A stretch of 64,000 bases of DNA from an uncultured Lachnospiraceae bacterium (GCA_934309145.1 CAKRCW010000005.1:140563-204562); one strand, 5' to 3'. Shown: positions 16,787 to 26,535, counted from the first letter of the stretch. The notes: generated by a model from the letters alone, not told the origin. Numbers and translations: made by a program.

Positions 16787-17797
16787 GTGAAGATAAAGAG
16801 TTTTGTCAGGAGAGCAATCATAGTCTCTATGGTTATGATTTTAGTAATTGTTAATATGACCGGATGTGCAAAGTTTTCTGATATGCCAGGGGCAGATGGT
16901 AAGCTTAGCATTGTGTGTACTACATTTCCGCAATATGACTGGGTAAGGAATATTATAAAGGGTAAGGAAGATGTATTTGATGTAACGCTTATTATGGATA
17001 ATGGTGCTGATTTGCACAATTATCAGCCAACTACAGAGGATATGATTGTGATAGGTGCGAGTGATATATTTGTATATGTCGGAGGCGAATCTGATTTCTG
17101 GATTGATGATGCTCTAAGAGAGGCGTCAAACAAGGATATGAAGATTGTAAATTTAATGGATATACTTGGTGATAATCTGTATGAGGAAGAAATTATAGAG
17201 GGTATGACAGTTGTTGAGCATGAGCATGAACATGAGCATGGAGATGACGAGGATGAGAAAGAATATGACGAGCATATCTGGCTGTCACTTAGAAATGCAG
17301 AAATACTTGTAAATGAATTGACAGATGTTATAGCTTCAATGGATGAAGAAAATGCTTCTGTTTATGAAGAAAATGCAAAAAGCTATATAGAGGAGCTTGA
17401 TAAGCTTGATAATGAGTATAAGGCTGTTGTAAATGAAGCTAAGAGAAATACGTTGTTATTTGGAGACAGGTTCTCATTTAGATATATGGTTTCTGATTAT
17501 GGACTTGATTATTATGCGGCATTTAATGGATGCAGTGCTGAGACGGAGGCAAGCTTCGAGACAATAACTTATCTTGCGGGAAAGCTTGACGAGCTTGGAA
17601 TTCCTGTGGTTCTTGTACTTGAAAATTCTGACACAAGTGTAGCTAAGGCAATAATAGATAATACTAAGGATAAAAATCAGGAGATACTTGTGCTTAATTC
17701 TCTTCAATCTGTGACAACTAAAGATATAGAAGCTGGAGTAACGTATTTGTCAGTTATGAGTGATAATCTCCAGATATTAAAAGCGGCTCTGTATTAA
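16787..17797 (+). CDS. Zinc/manganese-type ABC substrate-binding lipoprotein
   Basis: Cluster A-I metal-binding protein (ZnuA/TroA family) anchored by a lipobox (NMTGC, Cys about 27). A His/Asp/Glu-rich loop (VEHEHEHEHGDDEDEKEYDEH, about residues 145-165) is typical of zinc-type members. Further ligands are in NGADLHNYQP, DEHIWLS and the late VLENSD. The GTG at 16787 is chosen because GGAGGG lies 7 nt upstream; a longer frame from 16724 starts inside the -35 box. No znuB or znuC gene is adjacent, so the permease must be elsewhere. The metal-repressor-like operator supports a zinc role. Confidence 0.88.
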   Translation: MKIKSFVRRAIIVSMVMILVIVNMTGCAKFSDMPGADGKLSIVCTTFPQYDWVRNIIKGKEDVFDVTLIMDNGADLHNYQPTTEDMIVIGASDIFVYVGGESDFWIDDALREASNKDMKIVNLMDILGDNLYEEEIIEGMTVVEHEHEHEHGDDEDEKEYDEHIWLSLRNAEILVNELTDVIASMDEENASVYEENAKSYIEELDKLDNEYKAVVNEAKRNTLLFGDRFSFRYMVSDYGLDYYAAFNGCSAETEASFETITYLAGKLDELGIPVVLVLENSDTSVAKAIIDNTKDKNQEILVLNSLQSVTTKDIEAGVTYLSVMSDNLQILKAALY

Positions 17798-17801
17798 TTA
17801 C

Positions 17802-18024
17802 GGAGCCTTTAATAGTATTAGGTACAGGTTTTGTATGGTGCGGGTCTTCATATTCAGCCTGTTATTATGAAGGGACGTTTGCGACAGCCAGCACTTAATG
17901 AGTGCAAGGCACGAATTTAGTGCTGTTGCTCGGAGCAATAAGTGGAAACGGTCCCGTAATATAACAGGCTGAATATGAAGGCCCGCACCATACAAAACCT
18001 GTATCTAATACTATTTACAGTCCC
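17802..18024. repeat. Long palindrome, locus 2 (shared-core type)
   Basis: The arms 17802-17876 and 17950-18024 are inverted copies. They include perfect runs ACAGGTTTTGTATGGTGCGGG (broken here by one change after GCGGG) and TTCATATTCAGCCTGTTAT. The core (about 17873-17957) differs from the locus 1 core by only about seven bases. The G·T pair of locus 1 in the inner stem is an A-T pair here. It fills the gap between the zinc-type binding protein and trkA. Confidence 0.85.
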
Positions 18025-18115
18025 TTTTATTTATAGGTATTCAAATCGGTAAAAGAGTGCTATAATACATCAATATAATAGAGGATAATTGAGGGTTCAT
18101 TGGAGGATAGTTATA

Positions 18116-19522
18116 ATGATTCAGGGAAAATCTCAGAAAAAATCTGGACTTAATATTATTATTGTGGGCTGTGGTAAGGTAGGAATGACCTTGACACGTG
18201 AGCTTGTAAGAGAGGGACATGACATAACAATAATAGATAAAAATCCACAGAAAATTCAGTCGGTAACCAGCCTGTATGATGTAATGGGACTGGTTGGCAA
18301 TGGAGCAAGCTACAGTATTCAGATGGAGGCAGGTATAAAGAATGCAGACCTTATCGTGTCTGTTGCAGATTCTGATGAGCTTAACATATTGTGCTGTACG
18401 ATAGCAAAGCAGGTAGGTCATTGTGCAACTATTGCAAGAGTCAGAAATCCTGACTACAGCAAGGAGGTTGGATATCTTCAGGAGAAGCTAGGACTTACCA
18501 TGATTATAAATCCTGAGCTTGAGACTGCTACTGAGGCTGCAAGAGTACTTTATCTTCCAACAGCACTTGAGGTTAATTCATTTTCACATGGACAGGCTGA
18601 GATGACAAAGTTTAAAATTCCTGAGGGAAATCCACTTGATGGCATGGAGATTGCAGCTCTTAACACATATCTGTCCAACAAGGGAAAGACAGTTAATTTT
18701 CTTATATGTGCAGTTGAGCGCGAGGGACAGGTTCATATTCCTTCTGGTAATTTTGTTATGCAGAAGGGTGATATTGTATCGTATGTGGCATCCAGAAAGA
18801 CTGCAAAGACATTTATGGAGAGTATAGGTTTTAAGACATCGAGAGTTAAGAATTGTCTTATTGTTGGTGGCGGTGAGGTAGCATATTATCTTGCAAAGCA
18901 GTTGCTTCATATGGGAATTTCCGTCAAGATTATAGAGTCTAATAATGCACGTTGTGAGGAGCTAAGCATATTACTTCCTAAGGCAGTCATAATAAATGGT
19001 GATGGAACTAACGAGGAGACCTTGCGCGAGGAAGGTCTTGACTATGTAGATTCATTTGTTGCACTTACGGGAATTGATGAGGAGAATATTCTTCTTACTT
19101 TACATGCACAGCAGGTATCAGGTGCCAAGGTTATAACTAAGATTGATAGAAGTAACTTTAAGAATGTAATCAATAAGCTTGATATGGGAAGTGTTGTATA
19201 TCCTAGCAATATCACCTCTGAGGCAATTATCGCCTATGTACGAGCTAAGAAGAATTCAGCTGACAGTAATAACATTGAGACGTTATATCATATGTTTGAT
19301 TATCGTGCTGAGGCTATAGAATTTGTGGTTGACGAGAAGTCAAGACTTACAGGTGTGCCACTTATGGAGCTTAAGCTTAAGAATGACGTTTTGGTTGCAT
19401 TTATAAACAGAAATGGAAATATAATTCTCCCAAGTGGTAAAGATTGTATAGAGGTTGGCGATAAGGCGATGATAGTTACAACTCACACAGGCTTTAAAAA
19501 TATTGTTGATATTCTAGCATAA
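18116..19522 (+). CDS. trkA: Trk potassium uptake NAD-binding regulator
   Basis: Cytoplasmic gating subunit of the Trk K+ channel. Two RCK repeats are visible: NAD-binding loops IIIVGCGKVGMTL (about 14-26) and LIVGGGEVAYYL (about 243-254), each followed by a TrkA_C domain. The length of 468 residues is normal for a two-repeat TrkA. The ATG at 18116 follows GGAGGA by 8 nt. trkH follows after 27 nt. Some TrkA_C domains bind c-di-AMP, and the window also encodes CdaA; direct control is an inference. Confidence 0.95.
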   Translation: MIQGKSQKKSGLNIIIVGCGKVGMTLTRELVREGHDITIIDKNPQKIQSVTSLYDVMGLVGNGASYSIQMEAGIKNADLIVSVADSDELNILCCTIAKQVGHCATIARVRNPDYSKEVGYLQEKLGLTMIINPELETATEAARVLYLPTALEVNSFSHGQAEMTKFKIPEGNPLDGMEIAALNTYLSNKGKTVNFLICAVEREGQVHIPSGNFVMQKGDIVSYVASRKTAKTFMESIGFKTSRVKNCLIVGGGEVAYYLAKQLLHMGISVKIIESNNARCEELSILLPKAVIINGDGTNEETLREEGLDYVDSFVALTGIDEENILLTLHAQQVSGAKVITKIDRSNFKNVINKLDMGSVVYPSNITSEAIIAYVRAKKNSADSNNIETLYHMFDYRAEAIEFVVDEKSRLTGVPLMELKLKNDVLVAFINRNGNIILPSGKDCIEVGDKAMIVTTHTGFKNIVDILA

Positions 19523-19549
19523 CAAAGGGATACAAAGAGGGGAACGATT

Positions 19550-21025
19550 ATGAACAGGTCGATGATTAGATATATTCTGGGCTGTGTTGTCCAGATTGAG
19601 GGGGCACTTTTACTGCTTCCGTGTATAGTTGCTCTTATTTATCAGGAAAGGGAGGGCATATATTATTGCATAGTCGCAGGTGCAGCTTTGCTTATTGGTG
19701 CAATAATAAGTCACAACAAACCTAAGGAGCAGGTTATATATCTTAAGGAGGGATGTGTCACAACAGCACTTAGCTGGATTATGCTTAGTATAGTTGGCTG
19801 TGTGCCATTTATATTGACAGGTGAAATTCCAGCCTTTGCAGATGCTTTATTTGAGACTATTTCGGGATTTACAACAACAGGTGCAAGTATCCTTAATGAT
19901 GTGGAGGCGTTGTCACATTGCTCACTATTTTGGAGAAGCTTTACTCACTGGATAGGTGGAATGGGAGTGCTTGTATTTTTGCTTGCCATTATTCCACTAA
20001 GTGGTGGCTCTAACATCAATCTTATGAGGGCAGAGAGCCCTGGACCATCAGTCGGTAAGCTCGTTCCTAAGGTCAAGCATACAGCACGAATTCTGTATGC
20101 AATATATATAGGGCTTACTGTTCTTGAAATTATTCTTCTTATAGCAGGAAGTATGCCTCTGTTTGATGTGTTCTGTACTGCATTTGGTACAGCGGGAACA
20201 GGTGGCTTTGGAATTAAGAATGACAGTTTCGCAGGCTACTCGCCATATTTACAGTGGGTGGTTGCGATATTTATGATATTATTTGGTGTCAATTTCAATA
20301 TGTATTATTTCCTTTTGTTCAGAAATGTCAAGAAGGCATTTAATATGGAAGAGGTAAGGGGATATTTCATAATCATTGCCGCTGCTGTAGGTGTTATATT
20401 TGTTGATTTATGTGGCACAGCCGTAAATGCGGCAACAGCATTGAGAGATGCGGTATTTCAGGTTGCATCAATTATTACCACAACGGGATTTTCGTCAGTT
20501 GACTTTAATCTGTGGTCGCAGCAATGTAAGGTAATACTGGTGCTGCTTATGTTTGTGGGTGCGTGTGCCGGAAGTACAGGTGGTGGTATAAAGGTGTCAC
20601 GTTTTCAGGTTTTGCTTAAGACAGTTGGAAAGGAGCTTGACTCATATATCCATCCTAAGAGCATCAAGAAGATTAAGATGGATGGAAAGCCTATTGAGCA
20701 TGAGGTTGTAAGAGCTATCAATGTATATTTTATAACCTTTATGATATTGTTTGCATCATCTGTATTCCTTATATCCTTTGAGGGAAAAGATTTGGTAACA
20801 AACTTTACAGCAGTTGCGGCAACTATTAACAACATAGGTCCGGGACTCGAGATGGTAGGTCCTACATCTAATTTCTCGGTGTTTGGAACATTTTCCAAGT
20901 ATGTGCTTATGTTTGATATGATTGCGGGCAGACTTGAGCTGTTCCCTCTGCTTATACTGTTTTATCCTCCTCTGTGGAGAGATATGCTTCTTAAGAAAAC
21001 GCTTAAGCGTAAAAAACTACAGTAA
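19550..21025 (+). CDS. trkH: Trk potassium channel subunit
   Basis: Membrane K+-conducting subunit partnered with TrkA. The 491-residue product has repeated pore loops: ETISGFTTTGASI, FGTAGTGGFGIKN, ITTTGFSSVDF and IGPGLEMVGPTSNF. It has the family motif FWRSFTHWIGGMGVLVF. About ten transmembrane segments and four pore helices fit the SKT family. AGAGGGG precedes the ATG. It is co-transcribed with trkA. Confidence 0.95.
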   Translation: MNRSMIRYILGCVVQIEGALLLLPCIVALIYQEREGIYYCIVAGAALLIGAIISHNKPKEQVIYLKEGCVTTALSWIMLSIVGCVPFILTGEIPAFADALFETISGFTTTGASILNDVEALSHCSLFWRSFTHWIGGMGVLVFLLAIIPLSGGSNINLMRAESPGPSVGKLVPKVKHTARILYAIYIGLTVLEIILLIAGSMPLFDVFCTAFGTAGTGGFGIKNDSFAGYSPYLQWVVAIFMILFGVNFNMYYFLLFRNVKKAFNMEEVRGYFIIIAAAVGVIFVDLCGTAVNAATALRDAVFQVASIITTTGFSSVDFNLWSQQCKVILVLLMFVGACAGSTGGGIKVSRFQVLLKTVGKELDSYIHPKSIKKIKMDGKPIEHEVVRAINVYFITFMILFASSVFLISFEGKDLVTNFTAVAATINNIGPGLEMVGPTSNFSVFGTFSKYVLMFDMIAGRLELFPLLILFYPPLWRDMLLKKTLKRKKLQ

Positions 21026-21123
21026 ATAAATTAATAAATGCCTTGACAAATATAGGTGAAAGATGATACCACTTATATGAATGAGGCAACACAATATAAA
21101 ACAAAAGTTGAGGAGTTAATACT

Positions 21124-21993
21124 ATGCAGGAATTAAAACCAATCAAAGAAGGAAAAGTACGAGAGATTTATGATAATGGCGACAGCCTGATTATGGTTGC
21201 AACAGACCGTATAAGCTGTTTTGACGTTATCCTTAAGAATCAGGTTACCAAGAAGGGAACAGTTCTTACACAGATGTCTAAGTTTTGGTTTGATATGACA
21301 GAGGATATTCTTCCTAATCATATGATATCTGTAGATGTAAATGATATGCCGGAATTCTTCAGACAGGAGAAGTTTGATGGTAACAGTATGCTTTGTCGTA
21401 AGCTTACTATGCTCCCTATCGAGTGTATCGTTCGAGGATACATAACAGGTAGTGGATGGGCAAGCTACAAGGAGAATGGCACAGTATGTGGTATTAAGCT
21501 CCCTGAGGGATTAAAGGAGTCAGATAAGCTCCCTGAGCCTATATATACACCATCTACTAAGGCTGAAATTGGTGATCATGATGAGAACATATCATATGAG
21601 AAGAGTATTGAAGTATTGGAGAAGATGTTCCCTGGCAAGGGCGAGGAGTATGGCTCAAAGCTTCGTGATTACACAATAGCATTATATAAGAAGTGTGCTG
21701 AATATGCACTCTCTAAGGGGATAATTATAGCAGATACCAAGTTTGAGTTTGGTTTAGATGAGAATGGTAATATTGTTCTTGGCGATGAGATGCTTACACC
21801 TGACAGTTCACGTTTCTGGCCTGCTGATGGATATGAGCCTGGACATGGTCAGCCATCATTTGATAAGCAGTTTGCTCGTGACTGGTTAAAGTCAAATGAG
21901 GGACATGACTGGACACTTCCAGAGGATATAGTAGATAAGACAATCAACAAATATCTTCAGGCATATGAGATGCTCACAGGTAAGCAGTTATAG
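21124..21993 (+). CDS. purC: SAICAR synthase (purine biosynthesis)
   Basis: Joins carboxyaminoimidazole ribotide to aspartate with ATP in purine synthesis; cytoplasmic. The 289-residue product has KEGKVREIYDNGD near the start, the PIECIVRGYITGSGWASY block, ADTKFEFG and LTPDSSRFWP. It stands alone rather than in a pur operon. A possible TTGACA (21042-21047) lies upstream but the matching -10 is weak (ATACCA). Confidence 0.96.
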   Translation: MQELKPIKEGKVREIYDNGDSLIMVATDRISCFDVILKNQVTKKGTVLTQMSKFWFDMTEDILPNHMISVDVNDMPEFFRQEKFDGNSMLCRKLTMLPIECIVRGYITGSGWASYKENGTVCGIKLPEGLKESDKLPEPIYTPSTKAEIGDHDENISYEKSIEVLEKMFPGKGEEYGSKLRDYTIALYKKCAEYALSKGIIIADTKFEFGLDENGNIVLGDEMLTPDSSRFWPADGYEPGHGQPSFDKQFARDWLKSNEGHDWTLPEDIVDKTINKYLQAYEMLTGKQL

Positions 21994-22055
21994 ATTGTAT
22001 AAATATCTTACAAGATGGCAATTATAACCATATAAATCTATAAAGAGGTGATTAT

Positions 22056-22514
22056 ATGGTTTTAAAAGAAAAGGAAAGAGCAGCTATAGAGGACTTGCAG
22101 TCTCAGGAGAAAACCTGTATTGAGAAATACGCTAAGTATGCTGAGCAGGCTAAGGATCCTGTGCTTAAGGATTTGTTCCGTACCTTACAGCAGGAGGAAC
22201 AGAAGCATTATCAGTCATTAGGACAGGTGTTGAATGGTACAGTTCCGGACAGCGATTGTAATGATAGTGATGGCGCTAATTATAATCCGACAGCGAGCTA
22301 TGATGCTATGAGTAATTCAGAGGACAAGCAGTTTGATTGTTTTCTTGCCACAGATTGTATAGGTACTGAGAAGCTGGTATCATCAGAGTATAATACAGAT
22401 GTCTTTGTGTTTAATAACTCTAAGTTAAGAAAGCTTCTCGCTGATATACAGATAGAAGAACAAAACCATGCGGAGATGCTGTGGAAGTATAAGACAGCTA
22501 ACGGTATGGCATAG
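22056..22514 (+). CDS. Ferritin-like / CotF-type coat protein
   Basis: 152 residues, helical, with two ferritin-like ExxH motifs (QQEEQKHY about 46-53 and IEEQNHAEML about 132-141) that could hold a di-metal centre. The arrangement resembles CotF-type spore coat proteins of the ferritin-like superfamily. The middle (65-105) is Asp/Asn-rich and low in predicted structure. AAGAGGTG precedes the ATG. It is alone between purC and a terminator. Confidence 0.7.
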   Translation: MVLKEKERAAIEDLQSQEKTCIEKYAKYAEQAKDPVLKDLFRTLQQEEQKHYQSLGQVLNGTVPDSDCNDSDGANYNPTASYDAMSNSEDKQFDCFLATDCIGTEKLVSSEYNTDVFVFNNSKLRKLLADIQIEEQNHAEMLWKYKTANGMA

Positions 22515-22526
22515 ATTTACAGATAA

Positions 22527-22568
22527 ACAGGTGCATTTTATATAAGTATGGAATGCACCTGTTTTTTA
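22527..22568 (+). terminator. Rho-independent terminator
   Basis: An 11-bp stem ACAGGTGCATT and its complement, followed by TTTTTT, directly after the ferritin-like gene. Confidence 0.9.
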
Positions 22569-22584
22569 AGAGAGGGATATAGTT

Positions 22585-23496
22585 ATGACATTGACACAGC
22601 TTAGATATGCAATTACGGTTGCAGGTGCAAATTCCATGAATGAAGCAGCACATACACTGTTTATAGCACAGCCAAGCTTATCAGCAGCTATAAGAGAGCT
22701 TGAGGACGAGATAGGAATAGTTTTATTTCGAAGGACGAACAGGGGAATTTCTGTAACTCCTGAGGGAGAAGAATTTATAGGATATGCACGTCAGGTGGTA
22801 GAGCAGTATGAGCTTATAGAGGCAAAGTATGTTGTAAATGATAATATAAAAAAGAAATTCAGTGTTTCAATGCAGCATTATACATTCGCAGTAAATGCAT
22901 TTGTGGAGTTAGTCAAGCAATTTGGTATGGATGAATATGAGTTCGCAGTACATGAGACTAAGACATATGATGTAATAGAGAATGTAAAGAATTATAAGAG
23001 TGAGATAGGGATACTTTATCTCAATGATTTTAACCGAAAGGTTTTAACAAAGTTGTTTCATGAGTATGGCTTAGAGTTTCACGAGATACTTCAATGTCAT
23101 ATATATGTATATATGTGGAAGGGGCATCCACTCGCGAATAAGAAGCTTATAACCTTAGAGGAGCTTGAAGATTATCCGTGCCTCTCTTTTGAACAGGGAA
23201 ATAATAATTCCTTCTATTTTGCCGAGGAGGTGTTAAGTACATATAATTACAAGCAGCTTATAAAGGCAAATGACAGAGCAACCTTGCTTAATTTGATGGT
23301 AGGTCTTAATGGATTTACGATGTGTTCAGGAATTATATGCGAGGACCTTAATGGAAGTGATTATTGTGCTGTACGCCTTGACTCTGATGAGGTGATGACG
23401 ATAGGCTATATAGCCAGAAAGGGCGCAAGTATAAGCAAGATGGGTAAGAAGTATTTGGAGGAGCTTGAGAAGTACAAGGATAAGGCACTGGGATAA
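22585..23496 (+). CDS. LysR-family transcriptional regulator
   Basis: 303 residues. The N-terminal winged helix (TLTQLRYAITVAGANSMNEA, then LSAAIRELEDEIGIVLFRRTNRGISVTPEG) is a canonical LysR DNA-binding domain. Residues about 92-295 are the periplasmic-binding-like co-inducer domain. It is convergent with the amino acid ABC transporter, separated by the long palindrome at 23495-23822. LysR regulators usually act on divergent genes, so its target is not obvious here. Confidence 0.92.
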   Translation: MTLTQLRYAITVAGANSMNEAAHTLFIAQPSLSAAIRELEDEIGIVLFRRTNRGISVTPEGEEFIGYARQVVEQYELIEAKYVVNDNIKKKFSVSMQHYTFAVNAFVELVKQFGMDEYEFAVHETKTYDVIENVKNYKSEIGILYLNDFNRKVLTKLFHEYGLEFHEILQCHIYVYMWKGHPLANKKLITLEELEDYPCLSFEQGNNNSFYFAEEVLSTYNYKQLIKANDRATLLNLMVGLNGFTMCSGIICEDLNGSDYCAVRLDSDEVMTIGYIARKGASISKMGKKYLEELEKYKDKALG

Positions 23497-23822
23497 AATC
23501 TTCCTACGCCTCCTGAAGCTTACCGCATGAGAATATCAATGGCGGGGGCTTTCGCTGGGAGGTTGTGGGATTTTTTGACAGGCAGTACGAAAAATAAAAG
23601 CATTGAGTTTACATATATCAAGCGTACGCAAGTCACGGATGACTTGCGAGCGTCAACGCACATGGATGTGCGGTTTGACGCGTTAGCGCACGTTTTAATT
23701 ATGTATCACTCAATGCTTATTATTTTTCAGTGCTGTTTGTTATTATCCTACTACCTCCCAGCAAAAGCCCCCGCCATTGATATTCTCATGCGGTAAGCTT
23801 CAAGAGGAGTGGGAAGATTTTA
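23495..23822. repeat. Long palindrome filling a convergent gap
   Basis: Arms of about 118 bp (23495-23612 and 23704-23822) are inverted copies with a 39-bp perfect run (from GAAGCTTACCGCATGAGAAT onward). The arms begin in the stop codon of the lysR gene and end two bases before that of the ABC ATPase. The centre carries its own hairpins: GCAAGTC/GACTTGC, CGCACAT/ATGTGCG and GCGTCAA/TTGACGC. Each arm can also fold as a T-tailed terminator for the gene it follows (for example GGGATTTTTT at 23568-23577). Confidence 0.85.
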
Positions 23823-23823
23823 T

Positions 23824-24582
23824 CTATTCATGCTTTAGCTTTCCGAGGAATTCCTGCATTCTTCTGTTATCAGAGCCGAACACTTCATCAGGAGTTCCTG
23901 ATACTGCTACAACGCCCTTGTCCATGAAGATAACTCTGTCTGAGATATTCTTTGCGAAATTCATCTCGTGGGTTACAATAACCATAGTCATCTTAGTCTC
24001 TGCAAGAGATTTGATAACCTTGAGAACCTCACCTGTAAGCTCAGGATCAAGTGCGGATGTCGGTTCATCGAAGAACAATATCTTAGGATTTAGGGCTAGG
24101 GCTCTCGCTATGGCTACACGCTGCTGCTGACCGCCTGATAGCTGACATGGATAATAGTCCTCCTTGTCAGATAAGCCCATTTTCTTTAGAAGCTCACGAG
24201 CCTCCTCGTATACTTCTGATTTCTTTCTCTTTTGAACAACTATTGGTGCATCTGTTATGTTCTGCATTACCGTGTAATGTGGAAACAGATTAAAGCTCTG
24301 AAAAACAAGTCCAAAGTTTTTCTTTAATGACTTTAACTTGGCAGGATTCTCGTACACAGATTTATCATTTACGATTGCGACTGCCTTTTCTCCCATATAG
24401 CTTAAATCACCATAGTCCATAGTCTCAAGCATGGTTGCTATTCGTAAGAGGGTTGATTTGCCGGAGCCGGAAGGTCCGATTATCGATACAACCTCGCCCT
24501 CATGAACCTGTAAGGAGATTCCGTTTAAAACGCATAAATCTCCAAAAGATTTTTTTACATCATTCATTTCAAGATATAACAT
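23824..24582 (-). CDS. Polar amino acid ABC transporter ATPase
   Basis: Energises amino acid import. The 252-residue product has Walker A GPSGSGKST (about 36-44), signature LSGGQQQRVAIARAL and Walker B ILFFDEPTSALDPE, closest in style to GlnQ/TcyC-type ATPases. It is the last gene of a minus-strand operon SBP-permease-ATPase (gaps of 20 and 11 nt). Substrate class is inferred from the family: polar amino acids or cystine. Confidence 0.93.
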   Translation of the reverse strand: MLYLEMNDVKKSFGDLCVLNGISLQVHEGEVVSIIGPSGSGKSTLLRIATMLETMDYGDLSYMGEKAVAIVNDKSVYENPAKLKSLKKNFGLVFQSFNLFPHYTVMQNITDAPIVVQKRKKSEVYEEARELLKKMGLSDKEDYYPCQLSGGQQQRVAIARALALNPKILFFDEPTSALDPELTGEVLKVIKSLAETKMTMVIVTHEMNFAKNISDRVIFMDKGVVAVSGTPDEVFGSDNRRMQEFLGKLKHE

Positions 24583-24593
24583 GCGGAAACCTC

Positions 24594-25241
24594 CTAATTA
24601 TAATAGTTCATTTTCTTCTCCAGCTTCTTCATAACAAATGCAACCAAAAGATTGAATATGTAATAGAAGACAGCGGCTACAACAAATGGTGCAAATGTTG
24701 TCTCTCGTGCTGCAATTTGCTTGGCAATAGTAAACATTTCCAGATATGCAAGTGAAAATGCAAGGGAGGTGTCTTTAACCAATGTTATAATTTCATTTGT
24801 CATGGCAGGAAGAATAATTTTGATTACCTGTGGAAGAATTATTCTTATAAATGTTCCAGCCTTTGAATATCCAAGAAGCTGGGCTGCCTCATACTGTCCC
24901 TTTGGAATGGCTTCAATACCTGAACGGTATATCTCAGCGAAGTAAGCGGCATAATTAATTGAGAAGCCTACTATTATTGCTGGAAAACGCCATCCCGATA
25001 TGGACCATCCAAACAAATAAAATGGAAAGAAATACACTACCATTAACTGTAGCATAAGTGGTGTACCTCTTAACACAGATATAATAACACCTGTGATACC
25101 ACTTAATATTTTATGTTTGGACATTCTTCCAAACGAAATCATAAGACCGAGAGGTAAAGAAAATATAAGTGTTAGGAAGAATATTCCCATTGTCTTTACC
25201 ATTCCCTGTGTTAATTGTTCAAGCATTACAGAAAAGCTCAT
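24594..25241 (-). CDS. Polar amino acid ABC transporter permease
   Basis: Membrane subunit of the same importer, 215 residues. It has about five hydrophobic segments and the family loop EAAQLLGYSKAGTFIRIILPQ (the EAA motif that contacts the ATPase). The N-terminal FFLTLIFSLPLGLMISFGRMS and LRGTPLMLQL are typical of HisM/GlnP-type permeases. It lies between the binding protein and the ATPase. Confidence 0.93.
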   Translation of the reverse strand: MSFSVMLEQLTQGMVKTMGIFFLTLIFSLPLGLMISFGRMSKHKILSGITGVIISVLRGTPLMLQLMVVYFFPFYLFGWSISGWRFPAIIVGFSINYAAYFAEIYRSGIEAIPKGQYEAAQLLGYSKAGTFIRIILPQVIKIILPAMTNEIITLVKDTSLAFSLAYLEMFTIAKQIAARETTFAPFVVAAVFYYIFNLLVAFVMKKLEKKMNYYN

Positions 25242-25261
25242 TCGTATTTACCTCTAATTAA

Positions 25262-26047
25262 TTATTTAAGACATGTCATATCTGACAATCCATATTTTTC
25301 TGCTAATTTGTCGAAGGTACCATTGTCCTTTAACTCATGAATTGCATCGTTTACTTCATCGCGAAGTTCTGTATTACCAAGCTTAAAGCCTATTCCATAC
25401 TGCTCAGCATTGAGGTGCTCGTCAAGTATTGTATACTCATCACCACGGCTGCCAATCTGATACTGTGCAACACCTATGTCCATTGCGATAGCGTCAACTG
25501 AACCAGCCTGAAGCTCAACGAATGCGGTGTTGTAATCACCGAACTCCTGAAGCTTTCCAAATGTATCTGCAAGCTCCTTCTGACCTTCCTCGTCAGTTAA
25601 AACATCAAGGGCAGCTGAAGCAGCCTGAACACCTACTGTCTTTCCAGACAAATCGCTTAAGCTGTTAATTCCTGATGAAGTCTTAACTACGATAACCTGA
25701 CTGTTATCAACATATGGATCTGACCACTCATAGTCATTCTCACGGCCATTCATTGTGAAGCCGTTCCATATACAGTCGATAGAGCCTGAGTTAAGCTCGT
25801 TATCCTTGCTTGCCCACTCGATAGGCTGCTTAACGAGTGTCCATCCCTTTAATTTGCAAACTTCCTCAGCAAGCTCAAGGTCAAAACCTGTATAATCACC
25901 GTTCTCATCCATATATCCATATGGTGGATATTCTGCATCAAAACCTACTGTAAATGTTTTGGCATCCTTTTTACCACAACCTGTAAGTAAGGTTGCAACC
26001 ATGCCAAGTGATAATAAACCACACAGCAAACTCTTCTTTAATTTCAT
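25262..26047 (-). CDS. Polar amino acid ABC substrate-binding lipoprotein
   Basis: Extracellular solute-binding protein family 3, 261 residues. The signal peptide is MKLKKSLLCGLLSLGMVATLLTGC-like, with lipobox LLTGC (Cys about 24). The ligand-binding opening TVGFDAEYPPYGYMDENGDYTGFDLELAEEV is characteristic. The start at 26047 follows AGAGAGG; an upstream in-frame start at 26131 would precede the signal peptide with unrelated sequence. It leads the importer operon. Confidence 0.93.
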   Translation of the reverse strand: MKLKKSLLCGLLSLGMVATLLTGCGKKDAKTFTVGFDAEYPPYGYMDENGDYTGFDLELAEEVCKLKGWTLVKQPIEWASKDNELNSGSIDCIWNGFTMNGRENDYEWSDPYVDNSQVIVVKTSSGINSLSDLSGKTVGVQAASAALDVLTDEEGQKELADTFGKLQEFGDYNTAFVELQAGSVDAIAMDIGVAQYQIGSRGDEYTILDEHLNAEQYGIGFKLGNTELRDEVNDAIHELKDNGTFDKLAEKYGLSDMTCLK

Positions 26048-26256
26048 ATGTATAAACCTCTCTCTCTGCTCATTTTTAGAGCTAATCATCTCATGTATCA
26101 TATCATAAGCGATATTTTTTGTAAATAACACAGTAGAGAACTAAAGTGTCAAATTAAAATATTTAGAATATTCACTTAAACCGACTGTTTTTTTTAGTCA
26201 AGTGTGCTAAAATATACATAAATGAAAAGAAGTGTGGATTATGTGGAGGTATAGAT

Positions 26257-26535
26257 ATGTTAGGTGAAACAAAGACAGTGGGAAGCTGGGATTACAGAAC
26301 ACTTCCTAATAAAACTCTTGAACTTGTTAAGAATGTAGGAGACATGAGACAGGAAGGTACGGGATACTATGCAGACAGTGAATCGGAGATGCTTACAGTA
26401 CTTGCATATCTGAATTATGGAGAGACAACAGGAACTACTGAGGGAATGAGAGAGCAGATAGATGAAGCTGTTAAGAATATGGAGAATATGAAGCTTGGAG
26501 AACGTGAGGACAGCTTCATAAATATTAATATTTAA
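26257..26535 (+). CDS. Small protein of unknown function (92 aa)
   Basis: I do not recognise it. A strong GTGGAGG site is 9 nt before the ATG. The product is acidic and soluble, with YRTLPNKTLELVKNVGDMRQEG near the N terminus and a likely helical C-terminal half (EGMREQIDEAVKNMENMKLGE). It is divergent from the ABC transporter operon and monocistronic. Confidence 0.6.
   Translation: MLGETKTVGSWDYRTLPNKTLELVKNVGDMRQEGTGYYADSESEMLTVLAYLNYGETTGTTEGMREQIDEAVKNMENMKLGEREDSFININI

Noticed and set aside
17798..17995. Minus-strand open frame of 65 codons after the zinc-binding protein
   Set aside because: It is inside the locus 2 palindrome, with no ribosome site and no family similarity.
23527..23796. 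Plus-strand open frame of 89 codons in the lysR/ABC gap
   Set aside because: It lies entirely within the long palindrome and its N and C termini are mirror copies; it is explained by the inverted repeat.
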